From the NCBI GenBank assembly GCA_029762625.1, contig JARVGI010000006.1, positions 48,631 through 112,630 on the forward strand: 64,000 nt of DNA, in the 5' to 3' direction. Positions 62,632 to 64,000 of the stretch are shown one piece after another (positions within the stretch are counted from its first letter, which is position 1; every line of letters starts with the position of its first letter). The translations under genes were made by a program, and so were the position numbers. This DNA comes from Methanomicrobiaceae archaeon (GTDB lineage Archaea > Halobacteriota > Methanomicrobia > Methanomicrobiales > Methanomicrobiaceae). The notes under the pieces are model-generated. The model worked only from the letters and a program-made list of their open reading frames with translations. It was not told where the DNA came from and did no database searches.

Positions 62632-63045
62632 ATGCAACCGATCGACGAGCTTTTTGCGCACTACGAGGAGGCATTTCGCGCTCTCGATTTCGAGAAACAG
62701 GCGGATATGTATGCTGATGCATTTGTCTCGGCAGGGCCGCGGGGGTCCATCGCCCGGGGAAAGGCAGAGTTTTTCGCAACAGCCAGACAGGCCGCCGAAT
62801 TTTACCGGAGCATGGGATTCGTGTCCGCAACCATCCTGTCGCGGGACGATCATCCCATCAGCGACCAGTACGTGCTGGCAACCGTTCACTGGAGGGCGGT
62901 GTTTCAGCAAGACGTGGATATCCCGGTGGAATTCGATGTGTCCTACATCGTGCAGGCCCTCGACGGCAGGCCCGAAATCGTCATGTTCATCTCCCACCAG
63001 GATGAAGCGCAGTTCATGGAGCAATTGCGATCCGGAGAGCGGTAG
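62632..63045 (+). CDS. SnoaL-like / DUF4440-type NTF2-fold protein
   Basis: 137-aa NTF2-fold protein. It has the helix IDELFAHYEEAFRALDFEKQ, the strand-turn ADMYADAFVSAGPRGSIARG, and YVLATVHWRAVFQQDVDIPV, then EIVMFISHQDEAQFMEQL. I start at ATG 62632, preceded by GGGGTGA; GTG 62623 is part of that ribosome site. The ligand is unknown. A second, unrelated copy of the fold is at 21.5 kb. Confidence 0.75.
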   Translation: MQPIDELFAHYEEAFRALDFEKQADMYADAFVSAGPRGSIARGKAEFFATARQAAEFYRSMGFVSATILSRDDHPISDQYVLATVHWRAVFQQDVDIPVEFDVSYIVQALDGRPEIVMFISHQDEAQFMEQLRSGER

Positions 63046-63344
63046 TTCTCGGGAGCGGGCCGCCAGGAGAGAGGCGGCACCATGCATACTCCTGTCGTCG
63101 CATGCATCCTGTGGGATCGAAAGGGTCACCCTGCACAGGGCACCTTCCGGCCCGGCGTGCCCGCCCGGCGCTGCAGCGATGGCGATCGTCGCGTGCCTCG
63201 TGCCGCTCACCGGGGGCTTCGGGGCGGGATGGCTCGTCCGCGGGGGCGGCAGGCGGGGGTGAAGAGGGCCCGACGCACTCCTTCGATCGGCGGCGCGGAC
63301 AGTGCTCGCTGCGACGGGCCGGCGAGCAGCATGCGCAGGGGGCG
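63046..63344. other. Stretch without a supported gene
   Basis: GC-rich sequence with several open frames but no ribosome site or family pattern. It precedes a RelE/ParE-like remnant and is probably decayed sequence from the same accessory locus. Confidence 0.4.
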
Positions 63345-63482
63345 GGGCAGGGCCACCAGAGCAGTCTGCTGTACTCGCTTCGGGTGGGGCAGTACCGGAT
63401 CATTCTCATGATCGAGGATGGCGTGATGGTTATCACCGTGATCGAGGTCGGAAAGCGGAGTAGTATCTACCAAAAATATTGA
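63345..63482 (+). pseudogene. C-terminal remnant of a RelE/ParE-family toxin
   Basis: The frame reads SLLYSLRVGQYRIILMIEDG then VMVITVIEVGKRSSIYQKY and stops at 63480-63482. This is the last two strands of RelE/ParE toxins (LRVGDYRIxYxIxDxxLxVxVxxVGxRxxVY). The upstream part that should code the first helices has no match in any frame, so the gene is broken. It lies near a HicB-like remnant. Confidence 0.7.
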
Positions 63483-63538
63483 TGTCCCGTCTCTCCATGT
63501 TCCGTCTCCGTACAATTCCTCAATGAGAACCACAAGGA

Positions 63539-63577
63539 CTGATTCCGGGCTGATTCCGGGCTGATTCCGGGCTGATT
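63539..63577 (+). repeat. 11-base tandem repeat, about 3.5 copies
   Basis: ctgattccggg occurs three times in a row (63539-63571) and a fourth copy is cut after ctgatt. It is noncoding and follows the toxin remnant. Confidence 0.9.
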
Positions 63578-63819
63578 GTTCATCACCGGACTGAGGGCAG
63601 AGAGGAAGAGCGGGGCAATTTCGATGCCCTTCCCGCAGCCAGAACCGCATCACTACAACCGACACACCTGTTCGTCGATGCCGGCACCAATCGGCCCTTC
63701 TGGTTTTGTTGGTTTTGCAGGCCTAGATGATTCAATGGGCCACCGTACCTCGGATCCCGCAATCGATTTTTCATTCCGGCTCACGATGGCATTTCTCCAG
63801 AGCCAACCTTCACGGCTCC

Positions 63820-64000
63820 GGTCACCTCACGGCCGTGCTCTTCAGGGAAGAGGACATATATCGCCGGATGCCCGGAAATCGACACCGTCGGCCCGGGCAG
63901 AGCGGTGGAGGGCTGAACTGTGGAAGAGGCGGGGGCCACCCTCAGGAGGCCGCCCTCAAGGGGCCCACGTAGCTGTACCCTGACGAATACCCGCCGGACG
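63820..64000 (+). pseudogene. HicB-like antitoxin remnant with frameshifts
   Basis: Three frames in turn carry the HicB pattern. One reads GHLTAVLFREEDIY (63820-63861). The next reads TYIAGCPEIDTVGPGRAVE (about 63858-63915). A further frame has TVEEAGATLR, and the first frame returns with QEAALKGPT, a stop, then LYPDEYPPD to the window end. Joined, this is FREEDxYIAxCPEIDTxxQGRTxEEAxxxLREA, the HicB antitoxin core. At the first switch a lost AT pair in an acatatat run explains the shift. The stop codons and shifts show it is decayed. The stretch 63578-63819 holds nothing else supported. Confidence 0.65.

Noticed and set aside
1..64000. CRISPR arrays, insertion sequences and transposases
   Set aside because: No spaced direct repeats or transposase motifs were seen; the only tandem repeats are the 45-base and 11-base units listed.

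Overview
The window is chromosomal DNA of a methanogenic euryarchaeon. Direct support: a formylmethanofuran dehydrogenase operon (first step of CO2-reducing methanogenesis), a rare methanogen-type seryl-tRNA synthetase, MptE of methanopterin synthesis, archaeal ribosomal proteins (uS15, eS1, uL1, uL10, uL11, P1), Spt5, SecE, archaeal FtsZ, DtdA, Thg1, TATA-type promoters and poly-T terminators. High GC over most of the window and the gene mix suggest a hydrogenotrophic Methanomicrobiales species (Methanoculleus/Methanofollis-like). The order is an inference.

Layout. 1-3.3 kb: secreted proteins (PQQ-type sugar dehydrogenase-like, cupredoxin-fasciclin, fasciclin). 3.5-11.9 kb: a block of visibly lower GC with a metallophosphoesterase, a protein of three DsrE-like modules, a SagB-type nitroreductase and the operon fwdG-like-D-B-A-C. 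It is followed by a decayed histidine kinase fragment and tRNA-Gly. 12.4-14.3 kb: response-regulator/histidine-kinase hybrid. 14.4-18.6 kb: translation operon rps15, DHH nuclease, pcc1, serS, rps3ae, with a structured leader before rps15. 18.6-25.7 kb: mixed accessory genes (bactofilin-like protein, methyltransferases, PH-domain protein, flavin reductase, HEPN-MNT toxin-antitoxin) and several gene fragments (MFS, APC, a PPC-like secreted domain). 25.9-33.9 kb: BaiN-like flavoprotein, an operon of two regulators and a Ski2-like helicase, hypF, PAP2 phosphatase. 34-39.8 kb: dtdA-ftsZ-secE-spt5 then rpl11-rpl1-rplP0-rpl12. 39.9-43.5 kb: small Cys protein and two moeA genes. 44-53.5 kb: ileS, thg1, PRC-barrel, site-2 protease, radical SAM, mptE, TrkA-N/DHH protein, tRNA-Lys. 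53.8-57.7 kb: ABC exporter whose permease carries a PrsW-like module. 57.7-64 kb: B12/radical SAM protein, acyl-CoA synthetase, deoxyinosine glycosylase, VIT1-like transporter, SnoaL-like protein, and at the end remnants of RelE/ParE-like and HicB-like toxin-antitoxin genes.

Functional links. The moeA genes and the Fwd molybdenum/tungsten enzyme share cofactor chemistry. HypF serves NiFe hydrogenases, which feed the same pathway. The main accessory novelty candidates are the DsrE-module/SagB pair downstream of fwd, the ABC-PrsW fusion, the rps15 leader structure and the Met/Asn-sequon repeats in the cupredoxin-fasciclin protein.
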